Origin: JBBWZH01 sp035544115
GTDB taxonomy: Bacteria; Actinomycetota; Actinomycetes; Mycobacteriales; CADCTP01
Direction: 5' to 3'
Assembly: GCA_963714145.1 (NCBI GenBank)
Contig: OY970235.1
Span: 5,022,001-5,086,000, forward strand
Length of the DNA stretch: 64,000 nucleotides
The notes under the pieces: generated by a model
Databases searched by the model: none
The model's input: the letters and a program-made list of their open reading frames with translations, nothing else
What the model was told of the DNA's origin: nothing
Translations under genes and position numbers: made by a program
In this document: positions 8,731-17,437 of the stretch, one piece after another
How the letters are laid out: each line of letters begins with the position of its first letter
How positions within the stretch are numbered: the stretch's first letter is position 1

Positions 8731-9135
8731 CTATTCGTGCTGCGGGATTGTGTAGAAGGGGAAGACCAGGTTCCGCCGGTCGTTGCTGGAGCGGACGGTG
8801 TAGCGCACGTCGATCCAGAGCGTGGACGGCTCGTCCGAGTCGGCGCTGACCACCACGTCATCGACGACGACCCGCGGCTCCCAGCGGATCAGCGCGGCCC
8901 GCACCTCGGCGGCGAGCATCCCGGCGGTGGCGGCGTCGGCCGGCGCGAACACGTACTCCTGCAGCCGGCAGCCGAACTCCGGGCGCATCGGCCGCTCCCC
9001 CGGAGCGGTCGCCAGCACCAGGTACATCGCCTGCTCCAGCTCCTCGGTGCCGGAGATCAGCGCGATCGCGCCGGTCGCGTCCGGCTCCACCGGCCAGTTC
9101 CAGCCGGTGCCGACGAAGCTGTTCTCCGGGTTCAC
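8731..9135 (-). CDS. gp25/GPW-like baseplate wedge protein
   Basis: The 134-residue protein has the gp25/IraD-like fold signature: GWNWPVEPDATGAIALISGTEELEQAM, then TAPGERPMRPEFGC (the conserved GER..RP.FG loop), then a Val-rich C-terminal strand region. In contractile injection machines it nucleates sheath assembly on the baseplate. The start is taken as GTG at 9135, which overlaps the PAAR gene stop (GTGA), rather than a longer form that would run back into the PAAR gene. Confidence 0.92.
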   Translation of the reverse strand: MNPENSFVGTGWNWPVEPDATGAIALISGTEELEQAMYLVLATAPGERPMRPEFGCRLQEYVFAPADAATAGMLAAEVRAALIRWEPRVVVDDVVVSADSDEPSTLWIDVRYTVRSSNDRRNLVFPFYTIPQHE

Positions 9136-9521
9136 GGCGCCACCGTCACCTTCGTCGCGGTGCCGGTCACCTGACCGGGGGCCACGCAACAGGTGACCTG
9201 GCAGCCGGAGTAGGCGGCCGGCTTGCCGTCGAACGTGACTGAGCCGCTGCCGGCGACCACTTTGCCCTTCTGGCTGGGCGCGACGATGAACGGGTCGCTC
9301 GCGTGCAGGCCCGGGTGCCCCGGCTTGTTCACCCCGCTGCTGCCCTGCACGGCGGCGAACTTGCCGCCGATCTTCACCGTGGTGGCCAGCCCGGTGGTCA
9401 GCGGCGCGGAGAACGGCAGCGGGCCGGGCGACGGCATCGGCGAACCGGACGGGCTGGGCACCATGTGGTTAGCGCAGCTGCCGACGATCCGGTCGTTCGC
9501 CACGACCGCGGGTTGCCCCAT
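9132..9521 (-). CDS. PAAR-like spike-tip protein
   Basis: The 129-residue protein begins GQPAVVANDRIVGSCANHM and has PxPS-rich loops, paired Gly turns (GKFAAVQGSSGVNKPGHPG) and late Cys residues (SGCQVTCC). These are typical of PAAR/DUF4150-like cone proteins that sharpen the spike; the His and Cys residues could bind a metal. A clear ribosome binding site (AGGAG) precedes the ATG. The gene sits directly after the spike gene, as expected for a tip that must dock on it. Confidence 0.85.
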   Translation of the reverse strand: MGQPAVVANDRIVGSCANHMVPSPSGSPMPSPGPLPFSAPLTTGLATTVKIGGKFAAVQGSSGVNKPGHPGLHASDPFIVAPSQKGKVVAGSGSVTFDGKPAAYSGCQVTCCVAPGQVTGTATKVTVAP

Positions 9522-9555
9522 CGCTGCTCCTGTCTGAACTGTCTACTGTGGATTG

Positions 9556-11286
9556 TCAGTTGAGCGCGATCTGCTTGCCCTTGACGGTGACGTTGCCGTC
9601 GCTCTGCAGGGTCAACCCCTTCGTCGCCTTGATCGTGCCGGCGCCGCCGGCCTCGATGGTGAGATCCTTCTCGGTGCTCACGGTCGCGTTCCCGGTCGCC
9701 TTGACCGTGACATCGCCCTTCGTCTCCACGACGAGGCTGCCGTCCGCGGCGTTCAGGGTGAAGGAGACCTTGCTGTCCTTGGTGCGCAGCTCGATCTTCT
9801 CCTTGCCCTCGGTGTCGGTGAAGATCAGCTCGTTGCCGGCCCGGCTGCGGAAGCCGCGGGTGACCACCTCGCCCGAGCCGCTGTCCACAGCGGACCCGAA
9901 CGGGGCGGTGTCGACGCCGTTGTAGAGACCGCCGAGCACGTACGGGCGGCGGGTGTCGCCGTGCTCGAAGCCGACCAGCACCTCGTCGTTCACCTCGGGC
10001 AGCAGCACCAGGCCGCGGTCCTTGCCGGCGCCGAGTTGCAGCACCCGGGCCCAGTCGGACTCGTAGTCGTCCGACAGCCACGGGAACTTCAGCTTGACCC
10101 GGCCGCGGTCGTCCGAGCAGTTCGTGATGACGCCGAGCACCAGCCCGTGCACCCGGTGCCCGCGCACCCGGTGGTCGTCGCCGCTGACCAGGCCGAGCAC
10201 CGAGCGGTCGTGGCCGCCGCTGACGGTGAACGAGGTGTGGTAGCCGTGCCGGTCCCAGACGTGCTTGGCCCGGGAGACGGTGAGCTTGCCGTCGAACCGG
10301 CCGCCGGTCTGGCCGAGGCTCACCGCGGCGCCGGCGATGATCCGCGGGTCGCCCTGCGCCACCCCCTCGGCATGCGCGAACGTGCTCGCCAGCCGTTCCG
10401 CCTGCGCCGACGCGACCGCGTCGCACTCGGCCTGAGTGGACAGTGGCAGATCGACGGTCACGTGCCGGGGCGAGCCGAAGTCCTTGGCCACCGTCGCCGG
10501 CTTGTCCCGCAGCTCGGCGGACTTGCTCTGGGCCGGCGCGGTCGCCGAGACGGCCTGCTTGCGCTGCGGGTCCCAGCCGCGCACCTCCACTTCGGACACC
10601 TGCTGGGCGGCGGTGACGCGGGCGGTGATCCGCTCCACGTTGCCGCCGGGGACCAGCTGCAGCCGGCCGGAGGACTGGAAGTCGCCCGGGGCCGGGCCGT
10701 CGGCCGCGTCCGGCGGCTCGGTGAAGTGCAGCTTGCTGCCGGTCACCAGGACCACGCGGTTCACCTCCCGGGCGCGCCGGGTGAGGAACTCGAAGTGCGT
10801 CTCGTTCACCTGAGCCAGGTGGTCGTGCACCACGTCGGTCGCGGTCACCGTGCCCACGCCGAGGCCGACCTCGTCCGCCAGCTGGGTCGCCAGGTCGGAG
10901 TCGGTCAGGTTCTGGTAGGTCTTGGTGTGCAGGCCGTTGTAGAGCCCGTACGACCGGTCGTACGCGACCACGGTGCTGAACGCGCCGCGGTCGTCGAAGT
11001 CGAAGCCGAGCGAGTAGACGACGCCGTCGAAGATCCGGTCACCCTTCTCCTCACCGACCCGGCCCGCGGTCACGGTCAGCGTGGTGTTCAGCTCGATCCT
11101 GCTGCGCTTCAACACGTCCCGGGTCGGGTCGTCCAGCAGCACCCGGCAGGCATCCGGCCCGCCGCCGTCGGTGTCCACCAGCACCGAGCGCAGCTGGCCC
11201 TGCACCCCGTCGGCGAGCGGCGACCCGTTCACCGACAGCGCCGGCCGGGCGCCGACCTGGCTGGCGCCGCCGGGCATACCGATCAC
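9556..11286 (-). CDS. Spike/hub protein (phage baseplate protein V, VgrG-like)
   Basis: The 576-residue protein combines a gpD-like hub region (VYSLGFDFDDRGAFSTVVAY, HTKTYQNLTDSDLATQLADE) with a gpV/gp5 OB-fold (LVLGVITNCSDDRGRVKLKF, WARVLQLGAGKDRG, LPEVNDEVLVGFEHGD). The C-terminus is a repetitive beta-prism (VTVKATGNATV, LTIEAGG, GNVTVKGK) like the gp5 needle. It should trimerise to form the puncturing spike that carries the PAAR tip. No extra effector domain follows the needle. The start is GTG at 11286, overlapping the upstream stop (GTGA); an in-frame ATG at 11277 is an alternative. Confidence 0.93.
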   Translation of the reverse strand: MIGMPGGASQVGARPALSVNGSPLADGVQGQLRSVLVDTDGGGPDACRVLLDDPTRDVLKRSRIELNTTLTVTAGRVGEEKGDRIFDGVVYSLGFDFDDRGAFSTVVAYDRSYGLYNGLHTKTYQNLTDSDLATQLADEVGLGVGTVTATDVVHDHLAQVNETHFEFLTRRAREVNRVVLVTGSKLHFTEPPDAADGPAPGDFQSSGRLQLVPGGNVERITARVTAAQQVSEVEVRGWDPQRKQAVSATAPAQSKSAELRDKPATVAKDFGSPRHVTVDLPLSTQAECDAVASAQAERLASTFAHAEGVAQGDPRIIAGAAVSLGQTGGRFDGKLTVSRAKHVWDRHGYHTSFTVSGGHDRSVLGLVSGDDHRVRGHRVHGLVLGVITNCSDDRGRVKLKFPWLSDDYESDWARVLQLGAGKDRGLVLLPEVNDEVLVGFEHGDTRRPYVLGGLYNGVDTAPFGSAVDSGSGEVVTRGFRSRAGNELIFTDTEGKEKIELRTKDSKVSFTLNAADGSLVVETKGDVTVKATGNATVSTEKDLTIEAGGAGTIKATKGLTLQSDGNVTVKGKQIALN

Positions 11287-11969
11287 CGGACCACCCCGGC
11301 CAGCTCGGTCGTGTCCGGCAGCAGCAGCTCGCGGCCCGGCCGCAGCCGGAACGGGTCGTCGATCTGGTTGGTGGCGGCGATGCTGCGCCAGGCCCCGGCG
11401 TCGCCGTAGACGGCGTACGCCAGCGACTGCAAGGTCTCGCCGCTGCGCAGCACGTGGCTGCGCCGGGACCGCTCCGCGCCCGACGTCGGGTTCTGCGCAC
11501 CCGGCTCCTTCGAGGTGGACTTCAGCGTCAGGTCCACCTGCGCCCGCAGCGGGCGGCCGTCCCGGCTGAAGATCTCGTAGGTGACGTCGACCTGCTCCAG
11601 GTGCCCGACGAACGTGTGCGCCTTGTTGATCTTCAGTGCGCCCCAGATGAAGCGCAGCTCCGGCGGGCTGCTGCTCGGCCCGGTCAGGCCGTTCGACACG
11701 CTGGTCCAGGAGAGCAGCCGCTCCACTTCGGACTGGACACTGCCCATCGGCTGGTCCTCCACCGCGTCCAGCAGGATCTGCAGGCGCAGCGAGGTCGCCT
11801 CCGTGCCCTGGAACTGCACCGGTGGGTCCTCCTCGCCACCCTGGTTCGGGTTGCGGCCGTACCGCGCGCTCTTGGAGAAGCTGATCGTGCTCGGGTTGAA
11901 GTGGAAGTCGACCCGGGAGAACGGGTTGTCCTTCTCGGCCAGGAAGGCTTTCGCCTTGGGGAGTTCCAT
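11283..11969 (-). CDS. LysM-containing CIS tube-adaptor protein
   Basis: The 228-residue protein has the CIS tube-adaptor N-terminus (FHFNPSTISFSKSARYGRNP, FQGTEATSLRLQILLDAVE) and a C-terminal LysM (SHVLRSGETLQSLAYAVYGD, about residues 170-219). In eCIS and T4-like tails this class (Afp7/Pvc7, gp53-like) links the tube to the spike hub. The LysM is usually structural here rather than secreted and wall-binding. The ATG is preceded by GGCAGGAC. It overlaps the spike gene by four bases. Confidence 0.9.
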   Translation of the reverse strand: MELPKAKAFLAEKDNPFSRVDFHFNPSTISFSKSARYGRNPNQGGEEDPPVQFQGTEATSLRLQILLDAVEDQPMGSVQSEVERLLSWTSVSNGLTGPSSSPPELRFIWGALKINKAHTFVGHLEQVDVTYEIFSRDGRPLRAQVDLTLKSTSKEPGAQNPTSGAERSRRSHVLRSGETLQSLAYAVYGDAGAWRSIAATNQIDDPFRLRPGRELLLPDTTELAGVVR

Positions 11970-11981
11970 CGTGTCCTGCCT

Positions 11982-12404
11982 CTAGAAGATCAGCCCGGTG
12001 TGGGCGAACTCGAACGTCTCGATGGCGACCTTCCCGTTGTCGATGGAGAACGACGGGCCGGTGTAGCGCACCGGCCAGACCCCGACGAACGTCCACTCCG
12101 CGACCGGCTCGCTGTTGTCGTTGAACGCGATCACAGTGGCGGTGCCGCGCGGGACGCCGACGCCCTTGGCCAGCATCCCGAACCAGATGTAGAGCGCCTT
12201 GGACTCCAGGTCGACCGGGCGGGACACCTTGATGTTGCTGTACTTCAGGCGGCCCGGGAGCTGATGTACGTAGCCGTTCTCGCCACCCTCCGAGTAGGAC
12301 TCCACCTCGTACTCGGCGCCCAGCCCGTCCATCGCGGTGAACGAGCCGAGATCCAGCCCGTCGATCGCGACGTCGAAACGAAGCGTGTTGACCGGATCGG
12401 GCAT
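11982..12404 (-). CDS. Second inner-tube protein (gp19-like)
   Basis: The 140-residue protein belongs to the T4 gp19-like tube family (FDVAIDGLDLGSFTAMDGL, GENGYVHQLPGRLKYSNIKV, then ETFEFAHTGLIF at the end). It is a divergent paralogue of the main tube protein at 15241-15681 and probably forms the tube ring(s) next to the baseplate, as the second tube proteins of other eCIS do. A strong ribosome binding site (GGGAGGGG) precedes the ATG. Confidence 0.92.
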   Translation of the reverse strand: MPDPVNTLRFDVAIDGLDLGSFTAMDGLGAEYEVESYSEGGENGYVHQLPGRLKYSNIKVSRPVDLESKALYIWFGMLAKGVGVPRGTATVIAFNDNSEPVAEWTFVGVWPVRYTGPSFSIDNGKVAIETFEFAHTGLIF

Positions 12405-12462
12405 CGCCCCTCCCTGGGGTCGGTCGCGGGTATCGGGTATGTCGCAGTTGGACGGTCAGGTA

Positions 12463-14634
12463 TCAGTAGTCCGGCAGTGCGCCGCGGCGCTCCCGCTCCA
12501 GCAGCAGGTCCGTGCGCAGTCGGGACTCGATCCGGCTGTACAGCGCGTCGGCCATCTCGGCCAGGTCCGGGGCCGCCCGGTCGGTGCCGCCCGGCGCCGG
12601 CGCCGCGGCCGGCGGGGGTGCCGCGGCGGCCTGCCGGGCGATGTGCGGGACGCTGCCGCCGGCGCTGGGCGGCGGGGCGAACACCACCGAGTTGTCCGGC
12701 GCCCGGGTGGCCAGGCCCGCCGCGACCGCGATCTGGCCCGGGTCGTACGCCGGCTGCGGCGCCGCCGCCGGGGTGGCCGCCGCGGCACGCTGGACCGGGC
12801 GGCGGAACGGGCTGTCCACAATGGACGGGCCGGCCGCCAGGGCCGGTACCGGTGCGGTAGTCGGGGCCGCGGCTGGTTCGACCGGCTCGGGCCGGGCGTA
12901 GCGGTGCACGGTGGGCGCGGTGGCGGTCAGCACCGCGGTCAGCGGCCGGACCGCCGGCCGGGACCCGGCCGCCGGGGCCGGCGCCGGTGCGGGCACGTCG
13001 GCCGCCGCCGGGACGGGGGCGGTGGGCCTGGGCAGGTCCGGAACGGATGCCGCCAGCTCCGCCGCCGGTCCGGCCGGTGCCGGACCGGCAATGGCCGGGA
13101 TGGGCGGCGCGGACGGGGCGGCGGGCTCGGCCTGCCGCTGCGTCAGGCCGGGCAGCCGGCGGGCCGGCGGCAGCGCGGCGATCGCGGGCGCCGGTGCGGC
13201 AGCCGGCCGCACGGTGTCCACAGTGGATGCTTCGGCCGCGGCCGGCGCCGCCGGCCGCTCGGCTGGGCCCGGGTCCGGCAGGTCCGGCAGCGGGCTGCGC
13301 TGGACGGCCGGTGCGGCCGGCCGGGTGCTTGGGGTGATCGGGGGGTGGGTCGGCCGGCCGATCCCGAGCGGGCGGAGCGCCGGCCGCGATCCGGTCGACG
13401 TCGCAACGACCGGGGTGCTGTCCGGCGCCGGTGCCGGCGACCCGGCGCGGACCGGCGCGGCCGGGGCGGTCGGGGCCGCCGCGGGTGCCGCGCCGCTCGC
13501 CGACCGCTGTACGACGGTCGGCACCGCCGGTCGGGCCGGCGCCGGGCCGACCGGCCGGGCCGGTGCGGCGTCCACCTGCGATGGTGCCGGGCCGCTGGTC
13601 GGGCTCGCGGCCGGACGCACCGGCCGGCCAATGCCGGGCCGCGCCTGGGCCGCTGCGCCGGCGGTCCCGGTGCCGGCGCTGCCGGCCGGAGGGCTCGGGG
13701 TGGTGGGCGCGGTGGTGGCCGGGGCGGCGGTGGCGACCGAGCGGGCCACGGTCATCGACCGGGCCCGGTCGATGACCGGGCGGGTGGCCGACTGCTCGGG
13801 AGCCGGCGCGGGCTGGCCGGCGCCGGCCGGCTCCGCTGCCGGCGGCGCGACCGGCCCGCTGGCCGGCGGCGTGGCCGGCGATGTGGGCGGGGTGGCCGGA
13901 GCGACGGCCGCGGCCGCGGAGGGCAGGACCGGCGGTGCCGTCGGCGTCGGCACTGCCGGCGCCGGTGCCGGCAGTGCCGGCAGCGAGCGCGCCACCGGCG
14001 GGCTGATCGGCGTCAGTCGCCGGGCCGGCCCGGCGACGGGCGCCGTGCTGGTGGGTCGGGTGATGGTGGCGGCCGACCGGAACACCGTCTTGGGCGCTCC
14101 CCCGCCGACCGGGCGGGCGATCGGCGCCGGTGCGGCCGGCCCTGCCGCCGGTGCACTGGGCACCGGCGCCGGGCCGGGTGGCGCCACCGGGCCGGCCGGC
14201 GCTGTCGGTGCCGCCGCGGCGGTGCGGGCCGAGCGCTGCACCGCACCACCCCGCTCGCGCAATGGCGGGGTGACCAGCGGTACGGCCGGCGCGGGCAGCG
14301 TGGCGGCCTCGGTGTGCCGGTTGGCCACCGAGGCCAGGCCCCAGACCCGGCCGCCGATGTCCGAGCTGACCGCGTGTTCGGGCGCCCGCAGCACGGTTCC
14401 AGCCGGGCGCCGCGAGGTCAGGCCGCGGGCGAACCCGGTGCTGTCGGTGCCGGACGGCGGGCCGCCGACCTGCGCCAGCGGCGGTAGTTCGGTCCAGGCC
14501 GGCACCGCCGGCCGGTGCGCGCCGGCCGGAGCCGGTGGCGCGGTCGGTGCACTGCCCGTGGCGTCCGAAGTGGACGAACCCGGGTCAGCCGGACCGGCGC
14601 CGCTGTCGCGACGCCGGAATAACCTCCCCAGCAC
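12463..14634 (-). CDS. 723-residue Pro/Ala-rich eCIS-linked protein with VQR motifs
   Basis: Apart from the first 110 and last 45 residues, this protein is Pro/Ala/Val/Thr-rich and likely disordered. It contains VQRS or VQRA four times (GGAVQRSA, TVVQRSAS, PAVQRSPL, RPVQRAAA), the tag that also follows the GNxA motif in payload proteins of this cluster. The last 45 residues form a charged helix (ADALYSRIESRLRTDLLLER). I do not recognise a catalytic domain. Its place between the tube genes is where tape-measure or payload-handling functions could be encoded. Similar composition often leads to misannotation as a translation initiation factor. GTG start, 3 nt after the preceding stop. Confidence 0.75.
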   Translation of the reverse strand: MLGRLFRRRDSGAGPADPGSSTSDATGSAPTAPPAPAGAHRPAVPAWTELPPLAQVGGPPSGTDSTGFARGLTSRRPAGTVLRAPEHAVSSDIGGRVWGLASVANRHTEAATLPAPAVPLVTPPLRERGGAVQRSARTAAAAPTAPAGPVAPPGPAPVPSAPAAGPAAPAPIARPVGGGAPKTVFRSAATITRPTSTAPVAGPARRLTPISPPVARSLPALPAPAPAVPTPTAPPVLPSAAAAVAPATPPTSPATPPASGPVAPPAAEPAGAGQPAPAPEQSATRPVIDRARSMTVARSVATAAPATTAPTTPSPPAGSAGTGTAGAAAQARPGIGRPVRPAASPTSGPAPSQVDAAPARPVGPAPARPAVPTVVQRSASGAAPAAAPTAPAAPVRAGSPAPAPDSTPVVATSTGSRPALRPLGIGRPTHPPITPSTRPAAPAVQRSPLPDLPDPGPAERPAAPAAAEASTVDTVRPAAAPAPAIAALPPARRLPGLTQRQAEPAAPSAPPIPAIAGPAPAGPAAELAASVPDLPRPTAPVPAAADVPAPAPAPAAGSRPAVRPLTAVLTATAPTVHRYARPEPVEPAAAPTTAPVPALAAGPSIVDSPFRRPVQRAAAATPAAAPQPAYDPGQIAVAAGLATRAPDNSVVFAPPPSAGGSVPHIARQAAAAPPPAAAPAPGGTDRAAPDLAEMADALYSRIESRLRTDLLLERERRGALPDY

Positions 14635-14637
14635 GGC

Positions 14638-14781
14638 CTACTCCTCGCCCATCAGCCGCCGGGCGGCCGCAAGGAAGTGGGCCCGGTCGGGGTGCTCAAG
14701 GTCGAGGATGGTGTCCAGCGACCAGTGGTACACAGCGGCGATGTACGCGACCTCGTCGAGCAGTTGGTCGGCCGCGTACAT
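14638..14781 (-). CDS. Small DUF6760-like tail-cluster protein (47 aa)
   Basis: This 47-residue protein (MYAADQLLDEVAYIAAVYHW, then HPDRAHFLAAARRLMGEE) resembles the small proteins found between tube and later tail genes in actinobacterial phage-like clusters. Its start overlaps the previous stop as TGATG and it ends 3 nt before the next start, so it is locked in the operon. Its YHWS and helical content resemble the C-terminal part of phage tail-assembly chaperones (inference). Confidence 0.8.
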   Translation of the reverse strand: MYAADQLLDEVAYIAAVYHWSLDTILDLEHPDRAHFLAAARRLMGEE

Positions 14782-15170
14782 CAGGATCCCCCCGGGGCAC
14801 CACCTGCCAGGTCCACCGTGAAGTCGGTGTGACAGGACGGGCAGCTGACCGCGGCGCGGGTGTGCCCCTCCGAGTTGACCTGGCGGTAGAGGTCCTGCAG
14901 AAACGCCAGGTCCGGGGTGAACAGGCTCTCGATGACGGCGGGGGTGATGGACGTGATGGTGCCCAGCCCGGTCACCGTGCGGGCCAGCAGCAGCACGGTC
15001 AGGTAGGCCTCGTTGTCGCGCACCCGGGGGTCGCGCAGCGGGGCGATCTCGTCCCTGGCCCGGGCCAGCCGCATGGTGCCCTGCTTGTGCAGCTCGCCGG
15101 AGTCGTCCAGGTAGCCGACCGGAAGTTCGAACGCGAACTCGGTCCGCAGCCCGGTGGCCGCGGCCTCCAT
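14781..15170 (-). CDS. Tail-assembly-chaperone-like eCIS protein with CPSC motif
   Basis: About 129 residues: FAFELPVGYLDDSGELHKQG, then RLARARDEIAPLRDPRVRDN, then LLLARTVTGLG, and a late CPSC pair that could bind zinc. This arrangement is common right after the tube gene in phage-like clusters, where assembly chaperones sit. I chose the ATG at 15170 (GGCAGGG, 8-nt spacing) over in-frame GTG codons at 15173, 15179 and 15188. It is coupled to the 47-residue gene by TGATG. Confidence 0.75.
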   Translation of the reverse strand: MEAAATGLRTEFAFELPVGYLDDSGELHKQGTMRLARARDEIAPLRDPRVRDNEAYLTVLLLARTVTGLGTITSITPAVIESLFTPDLAFLQDLYRQVNSEGHTRAAVSCPSCHTDFTVDLAGGAPGGS

Positions 15171-15200
15171 CACCGGCACCCTGCCCACCCCTCCCGGCAG

Positions 15201-15230
15201 CGCGCCGCCGGCCGAGCGGCCGGCGGCGCG
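15201..15230 (-). terminator. 13-bp perfect hairpin between major tube gene and next gene
   Basis: CGCGCCGCCGGCC pairs perfectly with GGCCGGCGGCGCG across a GAGC loop, 10 nt after the tube stop codon. No T-tract follows and the operon continues. It is best read as an attenuator or mRNA-stabilising hairpin that lets sheath and tube be made in excess over baseplate parts. Confidence 0.6.
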
Positions 15231-15240
15231 TGGCGCTCAC

Positions 15241-15681
15241 TCATGCCAGCTCAAGCCCCTCGTGGACCAGGGTGCACTCCTCGATGGCGATCTCGCTGCC
15301 ACCGGCCTGCAGGCCGCCGATGCTCACCTTGGACGGCCAGGCGTTGATGATGTTGTAGCGGGCCTTCTCGCCGCGCTCGTAGTCGTAGAGCACCACGGAG
15401 GCGTTGCGGCGGGCGGTGTCGATCTTCCCGTCCTGCACCTCCTTGATCCACTTCCACCAGCTCGCGTCGTCGGTCTTGCCGCGCTTGAGCGTGATGTCGC
15501 CCCACTTGCGGGCACCCGGCAGCTTCTTCACCACCGGGATACCACCGGGCTTGAGCTCCTTGTGCTCGATCACCTGGATCTCCGCGCTGAGCCCGGAGAC
15601 CTCCTTGAACTGGGCGATCGTGACCTGGTCGACCTCGACCTGCCAGGCATAGTTGCCTAGGGCGTCTTCACCGATGGGCAT
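15241..15681 (-). CDS. Major inner-tube protein (gp19-like)
   Basis: The 146-residue protein is a canonical eCIS tube subunit: NYAWQVEVDQVTIAQFKEVS, the VIEHKELKPGGIPVVKKLPG loop, WGDITLKRG, and SKVSIGGLQAGGSEIAIEEC near the end. Stacked hexamers form the tube that is driven out on sheath contraction. A ribosome binding site (AAGGAGTC) precedes the ATG. It follows the sheath gene after 49 nt and is followed by a strong hairpin, consistent with high expression. Confidence 0.95.
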   Translation of the reverse strand: MPIGEDALGNYAWQVEVDQVTIAQFKEVSGLSAEIQVIEHKELKPGGIPVVKKLPGARKWGDITLKRGKTDDASWWKWIKEVQDGKIDTARRNASVVLYDYERGEKARYNIINAWPSKVSIGGLQAGGSEIAIEECTLVHEGLELA

Positions 15682-15730
15682 CCGAACCGACTCCTTCTGC
15701 TGCTACGACGGGGTTTCCGGCTACTGCCGG

Positions 15731-17320
15731 CTATTCCTGGACCCCGCCGCCGGTCGGCAGCTGGGCGATGCGGAACACCACGAACTCGGCCGGCTTGACC
15801 GGGGCGATACCTACCTCGATCACCACGTAGCCGGCGTCGACGACGTCCGGCGGGTTGGTCTCGGCGTCGCACTTGACGTAGAACGCCTGCTCCGGCGTGG
15901 CGCCGAAGAGCGCACCGTCCCGCCAGAGGCCGAGCAGGAAGGACGCGACGGTCCGCTTGATCCGCTGCCACAGTTCCAGGTCGTTCGGCTCGAACACGAC
16001 CCACTGGGTGCCGGCCAGGATGGAGGTCTCGATGTAGTTGAACAGCCGGCGCACGTTGACGTAGCGCCAGGCGCTGTCGTCGGCCAGCGTGCGGGCGCCC
16101 CAGACCAGGATGCCGCGGCCCGGGAAGGCCCGGATCACGTTGATGCCGGCCGGGTTCAGGTCGTCGTGCTCACGCCGGTTGACGTTCAGTTCCAGGTCCA
16201 GCGCGCCGGCGACGACCTCGTTGGCGGGTGCCTTGTGCACGCCGCGGCTGTCGTCGTTGCGGCCCCAGATGCCGGCGATCGCACCGCTCGGCGGCATCAG
16301 CCGCGGCTGCCGCAGCTGCGGGTCGTAGAAGTACACCCAGGGGTAGTAGAGCGCGGCATAGGCGGACGAGTAACGCGCCTTCTCCTTGACCCACTCGCGG
16401 ACCTGCTGCGCGGTCAGTCCCTTCGGCGTGTCCAGGATCGCCATCCGGTCCTTCATCGCCTCGCAGTGCTCGATCAGCGCACCCTGCACGGCGCGGACGC
16501 CGTCGAGGTCGATCTGGCCGCTCTCGTAGCTGGCCATCAGGTCCGGCATCGCGACGATGGTGACATCGTCCAGAGTGGACAGACCGGCGATGCCACTGCG
16601 CGCGGTCTCGTCGCCAAGGTAGTCGTCCGGGGTGAGCCGGGCCGGCAGCGAGGCTCCGCCGGACAGGGTGATCACGCCGGAGCTGGGCACCCGCTCGGCC
16701 ACCGGCGCGCTGCCCACCTCGGCCGCCTGGACCAGCACCGAGCGGGCCAGCGTGGTGGTGAGGTCGTTGCGGCCCTTGCGCGGGCTGATCCCCTCGTACC
16801 GCTCGGTGGTGTCACCGCGCTGCACGACCACGGTGAACGTGTCGTCGATCGGCTCGGCATGGGCGCCACCGCCACCGTCGCCGTCGGTGGACGGCCGGGA
16901 CGTCTCGAGTGCCGGCGGCCCGATCCGCGGCTCCACCCGGATGGTGATGCCATCGCCGGCCAGGCCCTGCTCGCGGGCCTCAATCCGGTAGACACCCTGG
17001 CCGGCCTTGACCGAGCTGGTCAGCTCGGCGGTGGCGCGCTGCGGCTCGGCCGCGCCGTTCTCGCCAATGCGGACGATGTAGGCGGAACCACCCTGGTTAT
17101 TGAAGTACTGGTAGACCGCGTGCGGCAGGTACGCACCGTCCGCCCATTCACCGAATGTCTTGACGTACTGGCCCCAGTTCGTCACCTTGATCGGCTTGTT
17201 GTATGGGCCATCCGCGGTGATCCCGACGAAGGCGGTGATGGCGGTGCCGACCCCCTCGATGGGTCGCGATCCGCTCTGCACCTCTTCGACGTAGACGCCA
17301 GGGGACCTGTAGTTAGGCAT
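15731..17320 (-). CDS. Tail sheath protein
   Basis: The 529-residue protein is a clear contractile sheath subunit. The N-terminus is PNYRSPGVYVEEVQSGSRPI; the C-terminal domain contains WRYVNVRRLFNYIETSI, the FEPNDLELWQRIKR segment and the terminal strand (GYVVIEVGIAPVKPAEFVVF) that exchanges with neighbouring subunits. The surface-exposed middle is enlarged relative to minimal sheaths. ATG behind GAGGAG. About 117 nt of unassigned sequence and a 164-bp inverted-repeat element lie upstream, so the sheath may have its own promoter; none is obvious. Confidence 0.96.
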   Translation of the reverse strand: MPNYRSPGVYVEEVQSGSRPIEGVGTAITAFVGITADGPYNKPIKVTNWGQYVKTFGEWADGAYLPHAVYQYFNNQGGSAYIVRIGENGAAEPQRATAELTSSVKAGQGVYRIEAREQGLAGDGITIRVEPRIGPPALETSRPSTDGDGGGGAHAEPIDDTFTVVVQRGDTTERYEGISPRKGRNDLTTTLARSVLVQAAEVGSAPVAERVPSSGVITLSGGASLPARLTPDDYLGDETARSGIAGLSTLDDVTIVAMPDLMASYESGQIDLDGVRAVQGALIEHCEAMKDRMAILDTPKGLTAQQVREWVKEKARYSSAYAALYYPWVYFYDPQLRQPRLMPPSGAIAGIWGRNDDSRGVHKAPANEVVAGALDLELNVNRREHDDLNPAGINVIRAFPGRGILVWGARTLADDSAWRYVNVRRLFNYIETSILAGTQWVVFEPNDLELWQRIKRTVASFLLGLWRDGALFGATPEQAFYVKCDAETNPPDVVDAGYVVIEVGIAPVKPAEFVVFRIAQLPTGGGVQE

Positions 17321-17437
17321 TTCACTCCTCGGTCGGACCGTCGACCGCGAGCGTCCCGCGTGGACAGTGCGGAGCGGAACGTCTCTGCGCCTGCCCGTTG
17401 GCGCGGCAAGATCCGCACCAAGAGGCAGGGGCGGAGC

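Noticed and set aside
9556..12096. A longer form of the spike protein starting near 12096.
   Set aside because: The extra N-terminus overlaps the LysM adaptor gene in another frame and has shadow-like composition; the GTGA overlap at 11286 fits the operon pattern.
17321..17437. A dedicated sheath promoter upstream of 17320.
   Set aside because: No -10/-35 pair of reasonable quality was found on the minus strand in this 117-bp stretch.
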